NCBI RefSeq assembly: GCF_001420595.1
Contig: NZ_LJIX01000006.1
Coordinates: 3,581,058-3,645,057, forward strand
DNA: 64,000 nt
Direction of reading: 5' to 3'
Source: Cytobacillus solani
GTDB taxonomy: Bacteria > Bacillota > Bacilli > Bacillales > Cytobacillaceae
Below are positions 7,315-16,763 of the stretch, one piece after another. The notes below the pieces were generated by a model. The model ran no database searches. It was not told the DNA's origin and saw nothing but the letters and a program-made list of their open reading frames with translations. The translations under genes and the position numbers were made by a program. Positions within the stretch are counted from its first letter, which is position 1, and every line of letters begins with the position of its first letter.

Positions 7315-9726
7315 TTAGGTATTATCTATTTCCATAAAATCATACGGCGTTATATTTTCCATCCCGATTAACGGGTCAACATTCATTATTTCCTCTTCAT
7401 AAGTTAAAGATTCACCATCAAATTCTTTTTCTGCGGGAATTTGTTCTGAAATCGCTTCTTTAAGTTTATCAGTAAGACTTGTTAATCGGGATTGCTCGTC
7501 TGCTCTTTCGACACCTATCCTCAATGCTTCTTCTTCCCCACATAGGATAAGAAACTGCTTACTGCGTGTGATGGCGGTATAAAGCAAGTTTCTTCGCAGC
7601 ATTCGAAAATAACTCTTCACAACGGGAAGAATCACAATAGGGAATTCACTTCCCTGCGATTTATGTACAGAGCAGCAATACGCGTGGGTAATTTGAGTTA
7701 AATCCTGACGAGTATAGGTTGCTTCGGCACCGTCAAAAGACACGACAACCATGTCTTGTTTCTCCGTGTTCTCTTTCGCATAAAAAATCGAAACAATTTC
7801 ACCCATATCGCCATTAAAAACATGATTTTCTGGCTGATTCACTAGTTGAAGAACTTTATCACCAATTCGGTATTTTACGTCACCGAAAGCTAATTCTTTT
7901 CGCGATCCGTCATTTGGATTAAAAATTTCCTGGATGATTTCATTTAAACGATCAATTCCAGCAGGTCCCTTATACATCGGTGCTAGCACTTGAATATCCT
8001 TTGCTGTATAACCCTTTTTCTTTGCATTTAAAACTACTTTTTCGATCGCAGCTGCTATTTGTCCAGGATTGCATTGAATAAAGGAACGATCAGCCTGCTG
8101 GGCAGAAATATTCGCTGGGAGCCTGCCTTTTTTCATTTCATGTGCAAGCTCAATAATGGATGAACCTTCTGCCTGCCTGTAAATATCCGTTAATTTAACC
8201 GTTGGGATTCGTTCTGAACTAAGTAAGTCCTTTAACACCTGCCCAGGACCAACTGAAGGCAGCTGATCCTCATCCCCTACTAAAATGACTTGCATATTTT
8301 CCGGAATTGCTTTAAAGAGCTGATTGGCAAGCCAAATATCAACCATGGATGTTTCATCAACAATGATAATTTTACCCTCTAATGGATTTTCTTCGTGCCG
8401 ATCAAATCCTTCTGTCCCATTCCATCCAAGAAGTCTATGAATCGTTAAGGCAGGCAAGCCTGTTGACTCCGTCATTCTTTTGGCGGCTCGACCAGTCGGA
8501 GCTGCTAAGATAAACGGAAAAGGTTCTTCCTTTTTATAATCCTTCGGGTCTAATGAGCAGCCATGCAAGTCCGCATATAACTCAACAATCCCTTTAATAA
8601 CTGTTGTCTTTCCCGTACCTGGACCACCTGTTAATATTAGCATAGGCGACATTAAAGCCGTTTGGATGGCATCTTTTTGAGTCGGCGCATACTGTACCTT
8701 CAATCGCTCTTCTAGTTTTCCTAATGCAAGCAGAAATTCTGACTCAGGAAACTGATCTTCATATTGTGTTTGCCTTAATACCCGCTTTATGTTGGTTACT
8801 AGTCCTTTTTCAGAAAAATAAAGGGAAGGCACATACAATCGTTGCTCTTCGATCATTATTTTTCCTTCTTCCCCAAGCTTTACAATTTCATTAGAAATGC
8901 TTTCGAACTCAATACCATCACGTTTATTTTCTTCAAGAAGCCTTTTTACACTAGGCAATAGCACTCTTGCCTCTGTGTACACATGCCCGGCCTGCATGCT
9001 TTCCGTTTCAAGTATGTATAAGCAAGCCGCTCTAATGCGATCTGGATGGCTCCCTGAAATCCCAAGCTGATAGCCTAGTTCATCCGCTCTGCCAAAACCA
9101 ATTCCTTCAATATCCTCGACGAGCTTATACGGATTATTTTGAACAACCTCAACCGTTTGATCTTTATAAGCTTGATAAATCTTCATGGAAAGCTGTGGAC
9201 CAAACCCATATTGATTTAAAGCGATCATTGCCTGTTCAAGGCCTTGATGCTCCATTAATGTATCATATAAGGTTTTTGCTTTTTCCGGAGCAAGTTTTGG
9301 AATTTGATCAAGCAAGGATGGCTGGTTTAGAATTCTTGATATCGCATTTTCCCCTAATGTTTCAACGATGCTTTCAGCCGTCTTTTTTCCAATACCTTTA
9401 AACAGCTCGCTTGATAAATAATTGACAACACCTTGTTTCGTCTGAGGGATATCCTTACGAAAATGATTGGCCTGAAACTGGACTCCAAATTTCGGGTGAT
9501 CTTTCAATTCCCCATAAAAAATATACGTTTCCTGTTCATGCATCTTCGGAAAATATCCAGTTACCACTGCTTCCTTATCCTCATACTGATCATTCGTTTC
9601 CTCTACCCGAATACGCAAAACGGTGTATAGGTTTTGCTCATTATGAAAGATGGTTACAAGATGCTTTCCCTTTATGTATTTTCCTTGTTCGGAAAACAAG
9701 TCTAAGGAGTCCTGTTTCTCCATCAT
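7315..9726 (-). CDS. recD2: ATP-dependent DNA helicase RecD2
   Basis: 803 residues, the long RecD2 form that acts without RecBC, a 5'-3' superfamily 1B helicase involved in replication fork progress and repair. The N-terminal extension (about 1-330) carries helix-hairpin-helix-like phrases GIGKKTAESIVETLG and GIGFGRADELGYQLG. The motor follows: Walker A GGPGTGKT at 367-374, Walker B IIIVDETSMVD, GDEDQLPSVGPG (motif III), and the C-terminal SVHKSQGSEFPIVILP and YTAITRSK (motifs V and VI). Two adjacent ATGs follow AAAGGAGG; the first (9726) is given. It is 34 bp downstream of the TPR gene yrrB, an order kept in B. subtilis (yrrC, yrrB). Confidence 0.96.
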   Translation of the reverse strand: MMEKQDSLDLFSEQGKYIKGKHLVTIFHNEQNLYTVLRIRVEETNDQYEDKEAVVTGYFPKMHEQETYIFYGELKDHPKFGVQFQANHFRKDIPQTKQGVVNYLSSELFKGIGKKTAESIVETLGENAISRILNQPSLLDQIPKLAPEKAKTLYDTLMEHQGLEQAMIALNQYGFGPQLSMKIYQAYKDQTVEVVQNNPYKLVEDIEGIGFGRADELGYQLGISGSHPDRIRAACLYILETESMQAGHVYTEARVLLPSVKRLLEENKRDGIEFESISNEIVKLGEEGKIMIEEQRLYVPSLYFSEKGLVTNIKRVLRQTQYEDQFPESEFLLALGKLEERLKVQYAPTQKDAIQTALMSPMLILTGGPGTGKTTVIKGIVELYADLHGCSLDPKDYKKEEPFPFILAAPTGRAAKRMTESTGLPALTIHRLLGWNGTEGFDRHEENPLEGKIIIVDETSMVDIWLANQLFKAIPENMQVILVGDEDQLPSVGPGQVLKDLLSSERIPTVKLTDIYRQAEGSSIIELAHEMKKGRLPANISAQQADRSFIQCNPGQIAAAIEKVVLNAKKKGYTAKDIQVLAPMYKGPAGIDRLNEIIQEIFNPNDGSRKELAFGDVKYRIGDKVLQLVNQPENHVFNGDMGEIVSIFYAKENTEKQDMVVVSFDGAEATYTRQDLTQITHAYCCSVHKSQGSEFPIVILPVVKSYFRMLRRNLLYTAITRSKQFLILCGEEEALRIGVERADEQSRLTSLTDKLKEAISEQIPAEKEFDGESLTYEEEIMNVDPLIGMENITPYDFMEIDNT

Positions 9727-9760
9727 TTTTCCTCCTTTCCCTCATGATATCTATTAATGA

Positions 9761-10423
9761 TCAGACGTCAGAATCCCCTTTTTCAATTAACTTCTTTCCG
9801 TATCCGGCAAGTAAATGGTCCGGTTGAATCTCGAGTGCCTGATTGAAATATTCAAGTGCTTTTTCTACTTCTTCTTTAAAACCATATGCAACTCCGAGAT
9901 TATAAAAGGCATCTGCATGCTTAGAATCAATATGAATACATTGCTCAAACTGCAAAATAGATTCATCCACAAAATTAAGCTGTGCTAAACATAATCCATA
10001 TTGAAAAAATGCCTCCGCATCATTTGGATTAAGCTCAGTGCTTCTTTGAAGATAAGGAAGTGCTAATTTTCCTTGTTCAAGGGCAACTAAAGTCAAACCA
10101 AGCATAAAGTAATTATCACCTGACTCTAAACCTTTTTTCATTGCTGTCTCAAACATATTTTTTGCTTGTTCAAACTTTTCAAGCTCATAATATAAATTAC
10201 CGGCACTATAATAGGCAGCTGCCGCATTTTCATCCAATTCAATCGCTTTTTCGTAAAACTTGAGCGATTTTTCAACCTCACCGACTGCGGAAAGAACATT
10301 GCCAAAGTTTATATAGGAAACGGGATCTGTTGGATTCTGTTCAATTGCTTCCATAAAAGTCTTTGCTGCTTCTTCCCATTTTCCTTCTTGCATATATTGA
10401 ATACCTAATTGGTTACGATCCAT
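9761..10423 (-). CDS. yrrB: Tetratricopeptide repeat protein YrrB
   Basis: 220 residues consisting almost entirely of about six TPR units of 34 residues, for example EAIEQNPTDPVSYINFGNVL, EKAIELDENAAAAYYSAGNL and QALEIQPDHLLAGYGKKL. TPRs form an alpha-helical scaffold for protein contacts, so this is likely an adaptor. No signal peptide or membrane segment is visible, so it is cytoplasmic. In B. subtilis yrrB lies between recD2 and mnmA and has been suggested to be connected with the MnmA/YrvO context by gene neighbourhood; the partner is unproven. Starts with ATG after a GGAGTGA site. A 390-bp gap carrying a repeat separates it from mnmA. Confidence 0.9.
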   Translation of the reverse strand: MDRNQLGIQYMQEGKWEEAAKTFMEAIEQNPTDPVSYINFGNVLSAVGEVEKSLKFYEKAIELDENAAAAYYSAGNLYYELEKFEQAKNMFETAMKKGLESGDNYFMLGLTLVALEQGKLALPYLQRSTELNPNDAEAFFQYGLCLAQLNFVDESILQFEQCIHIDSKHADAFYNLGVAYGFKEEVEKALEYFNQALEIQPDHLLAGYGKKLIEKGDSDV

Positions 10424-10459
10424 CTAAGTTCACTCCATTCTTCTGTCAAAATTATAGCA

Positions 10460-10740
10460 TAAGAAAAGCGGAAGCGCCTTGCTATTCGCCGTACAAACGC
10501 AGAGGGTCTCCGCAATCTAGCTGCGCCTCCTAGCCCCTCTTTGGTCTAGCTGAACTGCTCTGTGGCAAAATACGCCACGCCGCAGTTCATCTTATGCTTG
10601 TCGGGGATAAACAGTCGCCCCTCCTTTTAATGACTGAGATAAAGGAACCACGGTGAGCGAGTGCGAGCCGTGGTTGACGCAATCGTTACGGAGGAGACCC
10701 GAAGTTTGATAGGACATAGGCGCTGTAGCTAGACACTTTT
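10460..10740 (+). repeat. Dispersed intergenic repeat, family 2, copy B
   Basis: Most of the 390-bp gap between yrrB and mnmA. It starts GAAAAGCGGAAGCGCCTTG and ends near CATAGGCGCTGTAGCTAGACA, so the ends are inverted GCGCC/GGCGC. Inside are paired blocks such as CTGTGGCA..TGCC-like and CCACGG..CCGTGG. The copy at 40731-41010 has the same order of blocks and the same orientation, including TAATGACTGAGATAAAGGAA and GAGACC(C/T)GAAGTTTGATAGG. The rest of the gap holds only the mnmA terminator. Confidence 0.75.
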
Positions 10741-10771
10741 CAAAGTGCAAAGGATATAAATTCTGAATCAT

Positions 10772-10810
10772 GAAGAAGCCCCAACTCTAATTGATAGAAT
10801 TGAGGCAGCC
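10772..10810 (-). terminator. Intrinsic terminator of mnmA
   Basis: Stem GCCTCAATTCT/AGAGTTGGGGC with G-U pairs on the minus strand, followed by a T-rich stretch (TTCTTC). It lies 4 bp after the mnmA stop codon. Confidence 0.7.
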
Positions 10811-10813
10811 AAA

Positions 10814-11935
<1,122 letters not shown>

Positions 11936-11960
11936 TCACCACGTTTCCCATTAAAATAAT

Positions 11961-13103
11961 CTATTTAGATAATCGCTTAACAATTTTGCTCGTTTCTTCT
12001 GCTGCTTTTTCAACCTGCTCTAATGTATTGAAAAGACCAAAACTAAAGCGAATTGAATTTTGCAGGCGTTCATCTCCTTGACCAAACATGGCAACAAGCA
12101 CATGCGATGGATCAATTGAGCCCGCTGTACATGCAGACCCGCTTGATGCAGCAATACCTGCTAAATCTAAATTCACAAGCATGGCCTCCACATTTGTTCC
12201 AGGAAAGCTTAAGTTTAAAACATGAGGCAATGAATAATCAAGTGATCCGTTTTGACTGAATTCAATTTGATTTTCAGTTAGTTTTTTTAAAAAAGCTGAC
12301 TTAAACCCTCGATACTCTTTTCCCTTGCTTTCCATCTCTTGCTGACTAATCCGAACAGCCTCAAGAAAACCCGCAATGGAAGGAACGTTTTCTGTCCCTG
12401 CACGTCTCTTTCTTTCCTGTTCGCCGCCAAATAAACGGGGAGAAAGCTTCACATCTTTGCTTGCATATAAAAATCCGATTCCTTTAGGTCCATTTATTTT
12501 ATGAGCGGAAACTGATAATAAATCGATTCCAGATTCTTTTACGTTTATTTTTTCCAATCCATACGCCTGGACAGCATCTGTATGGAAAATAGCAGGATGT
12601 TCAGCGAGAATTTGTCCGATTTCTTTAATCGGCTGTATCGTTCCAACCTCATTATTGCCATACATGATTGTCACAAGGATTGTATCATCTCTTAATGCTT
12701 TCTCAACATCTGCCGCCTGGACCCTTCCTTCTTTGTCAACTGGCAGATAAGTAACTTCAAACCCTAGATTTTCCAATTGCTGACATGCATGCAAAACCGC
12801 ATGGTGCTCCATTTGCGTTGTAATAATATGCTTTCCAAGCTCTCCGTACAATTCTGCCACGCCAAAAACGGCATGATTATCCGCTTCCGTTCCACCACTT
12901 GTAAAAATAATTTCATTCGCTTCAGCACCAATGCTTTTCGCTAATTCGGCACGAGCTTCATCAATAATATGACGGGCCCTGCGGCCGAAATGGTGGATGC
13001 TTGACGGATTGCCAAATTCCGCACCCATTACCTCTATCATTTTGTCGAATACTTTTGGATGCATAGGCGAAGTAGCCGCATGGTCAACGTAAATCCGTTC
13101 CAA
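11961..13103 (-). CDS. yrvO: Cysteine desulfurase YrvO (IscS/NifS-like)
   Basis: About 380 residues, a class V PLP enzyme that converts cysteine to alanine and a protein persulfide, here probably feeding MnmA. Seen: N-terminal IYVDHAATSPMHPKV, the histidine-containing TSGGTEADNHAVFG, TMEHHAVL-type active-site stretch (TQMEHHAVLHAC), PLP-lysine in SVSAHKINGPKGIGFLY, and the mobile loop cysteine in SSGSACTAGSIDPSHVL. The open frame includes a GTG at 13112, but that codon lies inside the AAGGTGA ribosome binding site; a TTG at 13103 at 5-bp spacing is the more likely start. The gap to cymR upstream contains a 20-bp periodic repeat array. Confidence 0.95.
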   Translation of the reverse strand: MERIYVDHAATSPMHPKVFDKMIEVMGAEFGNPSSIHHFGRRARHIIDEARAELAKSIGAEANEIIFTSGGTEADNHAVFGVAELYGELGKHIITTQMEHHAVLHACQQLENLGFEVTYLPVDKEGRVQAADVEKALRDDTILVTIMYGNNEVGTIQPIKEIGQILAEHPAIFHTDAVQAYGLEKINVKESGIDLLSVSAHKINGPKGIGFLYASKDVKLSPRLFGGEQERKRRAGTENVPSIAGFLEAVRISQQEMESKGKEYRGFKSAFLKKLTENQIEFSQNGSLDYSLPHVLNLSFPGTNVEAMLVNLDLAGIAASSGSACTAGSIDPSHVLVAMFGQGDERLQNSIRFSFGLFNTLEQVEKAAEETSKIVKRLSK

Positions 13104-13138
13104 TTTATTCACCTTCTTCTATGGTACTCTTTTTAACT

Positions 13139-13241
13139 TTCCGGTCAATTTTCGGATATTCCGGCTATTTTATTGTTTTTCCGGTCGATTTTATTAGTAT
13201 TCCGGTCAAAAATGCCATTTTTCCGGTCGATTGTCCCTTTC
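13139..13241. repeat. Array of five short direct repeats, 20-21 bp period
   Basis: TTCCGG occurs at 13139, 13159, 13179, 13200 and 13221, giving steps of 20, 20, 21 and 21 bp. Unit consensus on the plus strand is close to TTCCGGTCGATTTTATTAGTA; the first half is better kept than the second. It fills the cymR-yrvO gap, with no ribosome binding site or open frame. No unique spacers are present, so it is not a CRISPR array. Confidence 0.85.
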
Positions 13242-13257
13242 AAATTCCTCGGCCTAA

Positions 13258-13677
13258 TTAAATATAGAACATATATCCATCAGATCCGCCATCATCGTTA
13301 TAGTTGGCTAAATCTTCAACTGTTGTACTGTCCAAAACATCTTTCACAGCATCACGAATACGCATCCATAGATGTTTTTTAGCTGGTTCCTCATCTTCAA
13401 TTCCTTCAACAGGACTAATTGGTCCTTCCAGCACTCGAATAATATCGCCGGCTGTAATATTTGCTGGGACATCTCCAAGAACATAGCCACCGTATGCACC
13501 ACGAATACTTTTTACTAAACCGGCATTTCTTAAAGGGGCAATGAGCTGTTCTAGATAATGCTCAGATAAATTATTCGTCTGTGCAATTGATTTCAATGAG
13601 ATCGGACCTTCTCCATGTTTTTTTGCTAATTCAATCATAATCGTTAACCCATATCGTCCTTTTGTCGATATTTTCAT
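13258..13677 (-). CDS. cymR: Rrf2-family cysteine metabolism repressor CymR
   Basis: 139 residues. In B. subtilis CymR forms a complex with CysK and represses cysteine and sulfur uptake genes when cysteine is plentiful. Seen: Rrf2 winged helix starting MKISTKGRYGLTIMIELAKKHG, recognition region LSEHYLEQLIAPLRNAGLVKSIRGAYGGYVL, and dimerisation helix LWMRIRDAVKDVLDSTTVEDL. The Fe-S cysteines of IscR-type members are absent, as expected for CymR. The ATG at 13677 overlaps the TGA of the upstream membrane-protein gene (TGATG), and follows GAGGTG; a TTG one codon earlier is less likely. It heads into yrvO-mnmA, the usual Bacillus operon. Confidence 0.95.
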   Translation of the reverse strand: MKISTKGRYGLTIMIELAKKHGEGPISLKSIAQTNNLSEHYLEQLIAPLRNAGLVKSIRGAYGGYVLGDVPANITAGDIIRVLEGPISPVEGIEDEEPAKKHLWMRIRDAVKDVLDSTTVEDLANYNDDGGSDGYMFYI

Positions 13678-14357
13678 CAACTTACACCTCTATCCTTCTC
13701 TTTATCAATTGTTGTGTATACTTGCTTTTTCAAACTTGCTAAAAATCGGTCTGTTGCCATCTGACATTGTGGCAATGCCTTCCCTGCCAGTGGTCCGATT
13801 GCTAAACCAATGATCACTGTTCCCCAAAATACTGGGCCACCAAGCTGCCAGCCAATCATTAGAACGACCACCTCCATGCAGCTTCGAACACGGCCAACCT
13901 TCCAGCCTGTCTTCGATGTTAAGGCAATCATTAGACTATCCCTTGGACCTGCTCCAAACTGTGCTGAAATATAGATGCCCATTCCATAACAATAGATAAT
14001 AATCCCGAACAGAAACATTACGATCTGGCCAGCTAAGGAGGAGGGAGTCTGCATAAATGGCAGCAATAAATAAAGATCAATAAAAACACCAATCAAAACC
14101 ATATTTAAAAAAGCACCCATTTTCGGGAACTCTTTTGAGATAAGTGAGGCAACGGTCAATATCACAATCCCAACAATTACTGACCAGCTTCCAATTGTCA
14201 GCCCTAACTGATAATACAGGCCGACATGCAGAACATCCCATGGCGTTGCGCCTAAATCAGCAACTATTAATAATACAATCCCTAGGCTCATAACGAGGAG
14301 ACCGGTTAAATACACAATAAATCTCGCAACTATTTGACCGCTTTTTTTCGCATTCAT
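13677..14357 (-). CDS. YczE/YitT-like integral membrane protein, coupled to cymR
   Basis: 226 residues with five or more transmembrane segments (about 10-33, 45-68, 75-97, 107-130, 160-185). Phrases such as LGATPWDVLHVGL and FGAGPRDSLMIALTSKTG, two related half motifs, place it in the YczE-like family of membrane proteins. In B. amyloliquefaciens and B. subtilis YczE influences peptide synthetase products, but the molecular role is unresolved. Here its stop codon overlaps the cymR start, so translation is probably coupled, and it is the first gene of the transcript. A promoter with extended -10 lies upstream. This context suggests, without proof, a task in sulfur or cysteine physiology. Confidence 0.85.
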   Translation of the reverse strand: MNAKKSGQIVARFIVYLTGLLVMSLGIVLLIVADLGATPWDVLHVGLYYQLGLTIGSWSVIVGIVILTVASLISKEFPKMGAFLNMVLIGVFIDLYLLLPFMQTPSSLAGQIVMFLFGIIIYCYGMGIYISAQFGAGPRDSLMIALTSKTGWKVGRVRSCMEVVVLMIGWQLGGPVFWGTVIIGLAIGPLAGKALPQCQMATDRFLASLKKQVYTTIDKEKDRGVS

Positions 14358-14414
14358 TGCTTTTATCTCCCCGCCATGAAAGGTTTATTCTTAGTAATTA
14401 GATAGACTTTTGTC

Positions 14415-14443
14415 ATTATAACATATTTAATCAGCTTTATCAT
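14415..14443 (-). promoter_or_regulatory. Probable extended -10 promoter for yczE-like/cymR operon
   Basis: On the minus strand TGTTATAATG gives a TG-extended -10 (TATAAT at 14420-14415), with a weak -35-like ATGATA 17 bp upstream. It lies 58 bp before the start codon of the YczE-like gene and in the divergent gap with rarA. Confidence 0.6.
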
Positions 14444-14508
14444 TTTGCCGGAACATGGAATATGGTATGTTTATTTTAATAACTTTTGAACGTTTTGGAG
14501 TGATAGAA

Positions 14509-15774
14509 ATGAGTATTAAACCGTTGGCCTTTCGAATGCGGCCGAGGTCCATTGAAGAGATCATTGGTCAGGAGCATCTTGTAGCTGAAGGCAAAATCAT
14601 TCATCGGATGGTAAAGGCAAAACAGCTATCCTCGATGATCCTATACGGTCCCCCTGGAATCGGCAAAACCTCCATTGCAAGTGCCATCGCTGGAAGTACA
14701 AGCTATGCTTTTCGCACGCTTAACGCAGTAACAAACAACAAAAAGGATATGGAAGTCGTTGCAGCAGAAGCAAAAATGTCTGGAAAGGTCATTCTTCTTC
14801 TTGATGAGGTTCACCGGCTGGATAAAGGAAAACAAGATTTTCTGCTTCCTTATTTAGAAAATGGAATGATTACATTAATTGGGGCAACGACAAGCAATCC
14901 ATATCATGCTATCAATCCGGCGATCAGAAGCCGCTGTCAAATTTTCGAATTAAAGCCTTTATCAGTAGAAAATATTAAAGAGGCGCTACTAAGAGCACTT
15001 GGAGATAGTGAATATGGATTAGGTGAAAAACATGTCAATATTAGTGAAGATGCGCTAACACACTTTGCAACTGCTTCTAACGGAGATGTCCGAAGCTCTT
15101 TAAATGCATTAGAGCTAGCTGTTTTATCTACAGAGTCTGATGATTCTGGCATTATCCACATTGATTTGCAATCTGCCGAGGAATGTATGCAGCGAAAGAG
15201 TCTGTCACATGACAAAGACGGGGACGCACATTATGATGTGCTGTCAGCCTTCCAGAAATCGATTCGCGGCAGTGATGTAAATGCCGCATTACACTATTTA
15301 GGACGATTAATTGAAGCAGGAGATCTGCAAAGCATCTCCAGAAGATTAATCGTGATTGCCTATGAAGATATTGGACTTGCTTCGCCGCAGGCTGGAGCAA
15401 GAACACTCGCTGCTATTGAAACAGCTGAACGAATCGGATTTCCTGAAGCAAGGATTCCGCTTGCAAATGCTGTCATTGAATTATGTTTGTCGCCAAAATC
15501 CAATTCAGCTATCATTGCCATTGATGCAGCCTTAGCAGATATAAGAGCTGGCAGAAGCGGAGAAGTGCCTGATCACTTAAAGGATGCTCATTATAAAGGA
15601 GCTAAAGAGCTAGGCCGGGGAATTGAATACAAATACCCGCATGATTACGAAGGCGGCTGGGTAAAACAGCAATATTTGCCTGACCGTTTAAAAAATAAAA
15701 CCTACTATGAGCCGAAGAAGACAGGGAAATTTGAACAGGCATTGGCAACAATTTATAGTAAGATAATGAAATAA
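14509..15774 (+). CDS. rarA: Replication-associated recombination protein RarA (MgsA, AAA+ ATPase)
   Basis: 421 residues. RarA is a clamp-loader-like AAA+ ATPase acting at stalled replication forks. Seen: N-terminal PLAFRMRPRSIEEIIGQEHLV, Walker A GPPGIGKTS, Walker B LLDEVHRLDK, sensor 1 IGATTSNPYHAINPAIRSRCQ, and the C-terminal tetramerisation region with SPKSNSAIIAIDAALADI and the family end YKYPHDYEGGWVKQQYLPD. The longest frame begins at 14455, but GGAGTGAT lies just before the ATG at 14509, and the added residues are not conserved. It is one of few plus-strand genes and faces the convergent yhcI-like gene across a bidirectional terminator. B. subtilis yrvN has the same place. Confidence 0.95.
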   Translation: MSIKPLAFRMRPRSIEEIIGQEHLVAEGKIIHRMVKAKQLSSMILYGPPGIGKTSIASAIAGSTSYAFRTLNAVTNNKKDMEVVAAEAKMSGKVILLLDEVHRLDKGKQDFLLPYLENGMITLIGATTSNPYHAINPAIRSRCQIFELKPLSVENIKEALLRALGDSEYGLGEKHVNISEDALTHFATASNGDVRSSLNALELAVLSTESDDSGIIHIDLQSAEECMQRKSLSHDKDGDAHYDVLSAFQKSIRGSDVNAALHYLGRLIEAGDLQSISRRLIVIAYEDIGLASPQAGARTLAAIETAERIGFPEARIPLANAVIELCLSPKSNSAIIAIDAALADIRAGRSGEVPDHLKDAHYKGAKELGRGIEYKYPHDYEGGWVKQQYLPDRLKNKTYYEPKKTGKFEQALATIYSKIMK

Positions 15775-15775
15775 G

Positions 15776-15802
15776 AAAGGGATGGCAGGCGCCATCCCTC
15801 TT
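15776..15802 (+). terminator. Bidirectional intrinsic terminator between rarA and the ABC operon
   Basis: AGGGATGGC/GCCATCCCT stem with 4-nt loop, flanked by AAGAAAGG and CTTTCT, so it can work on both strands for the convergent genes. Confidence 0.8.
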
Positions 15803-15803
15803 T

Positions 15804-16763
15804 CTATGCAGCAACATCCCTCTTCTTAAATACGTAAAACGCAATAGCTTGAAACAGAAGGAAGTAAACAATGATCATTGTAATCGAAAAGCCGATTGTC
15901 ATTCCTTCCACCATTGGAGCTCCCTCAAAATATTGAAGAAGATCTGTGTTTGCAAAAAGGATATATTTCGCCCATTCGTATTTGATTGCAATTAGTCTTG
16001 TCAGTTGGCCTCCCATGAACATAAGGAAAAGGGACAAGCCGATTGCTAATGAGCTATTTCTGAATGCTGCAGATATCATGAATGCCATGGTTGCTAGCAT
16101 AATCATATTAATCGATTTCAGTCCGAAATAATTGATTAGATGCAGAAGCATACTCTGCTCCGTTACAGAACCATCATAATAGTTCAAATATGGTACAGCT
16201 TCATTAGGGAAACCAAAGAGAGCCATTCCTAAAATAGCTGAAAATGCAAACAGAATGAAAAGCATGAATAAGCCAAATAGCAAGACTGTCAAATACTTTG
16301 CCGCTAATATTTTTCCTCGTTTAATCGGTCTTATTAAAAGGAGCTTGATTGTTCCCCAGTTAAATTCACTGGCAACAATTCCTGCCGCAATGATGATAGT
16401 GAATAGACCTGCAAATTCAATCATCTGCGATGTATCTGTTAGAAATCCCCAAACAGAATACTCTTCATTTGGCGATAAATCATTTTCAATTCTATATTCG
16501 TTTATGGCGATTTCTCTTTCATAGCTAAGTTTTACTTCTGGAGGAATGGCATCTCCCATTTCAGTTAATTCTTTTTGATAGCTTTCATTCTGAACTTGAA
16601 GTCCCTTTTTCCACTCCGAATTGTCCGGAACACTTCCTTTGCTATCCTGGTATTTTATAAAGCCGCCCATAACGATTAATACAAAAAGGAGCAGCCCGAT
16701 CATAACATACGTTCCCGTCCTTCTAAATATTTTCATCCATTCATTTTGAATCAATTTAATCAT
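15804..16763 (-). CDS. ABC-2 type transporter permease (YhcI-like)
   Basis: 319 residues, six predicted membrane segments: one near 18-38, a large loop with charged residues (about 40-110), then clusters near 113-135, 160-185, 225-248, 250-272 and 290-312. The N-terminal MIKLIQNEWMKIFRRTGTYVM is the usual cytoplasmic lead of ABC-2 permeases. It pairs with the ATPase gene upstream: its ATG (16763) overlaps the end of that gene by 8 bp. The longest frame would start at 16796 inside the ATPase gene; the ATG preceded by GGGGGAA is preferred. Same domain order as B. subtilis yhcEFGHI. Substrate unknown; such operons often respond to cell-envelope agents. Confidence 0.85.
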   Translation of the reverse strand: MIKLIQNEWMKIFRRTGTYVMIGLLLFVLIVMGGFIKYQDSKGSVPDNSEWKKGLQVQNESYQKELTEMGDAIPPEVKLSYEREIAINEYRIENDLSPNEEYSVWGFLTDTSQMIEFAGLFTIIIAAGIVASEFNWGTIKLLLIRPIKRGKILAAKYLTVLLFGLFMLFILFAFSAILGMALFGFPNEAVPYLNYYDGSVTEQSMLLHLINYFGLKSINMIMLATMAFMISAAFRNSSLAIGLSLFLMFMGGQLTRLIAIKYEWAKYILFANTDLLQYFEGAPMVEGMTIGFSITMIIVYFLLFQAIAFYVFKKRDVAA

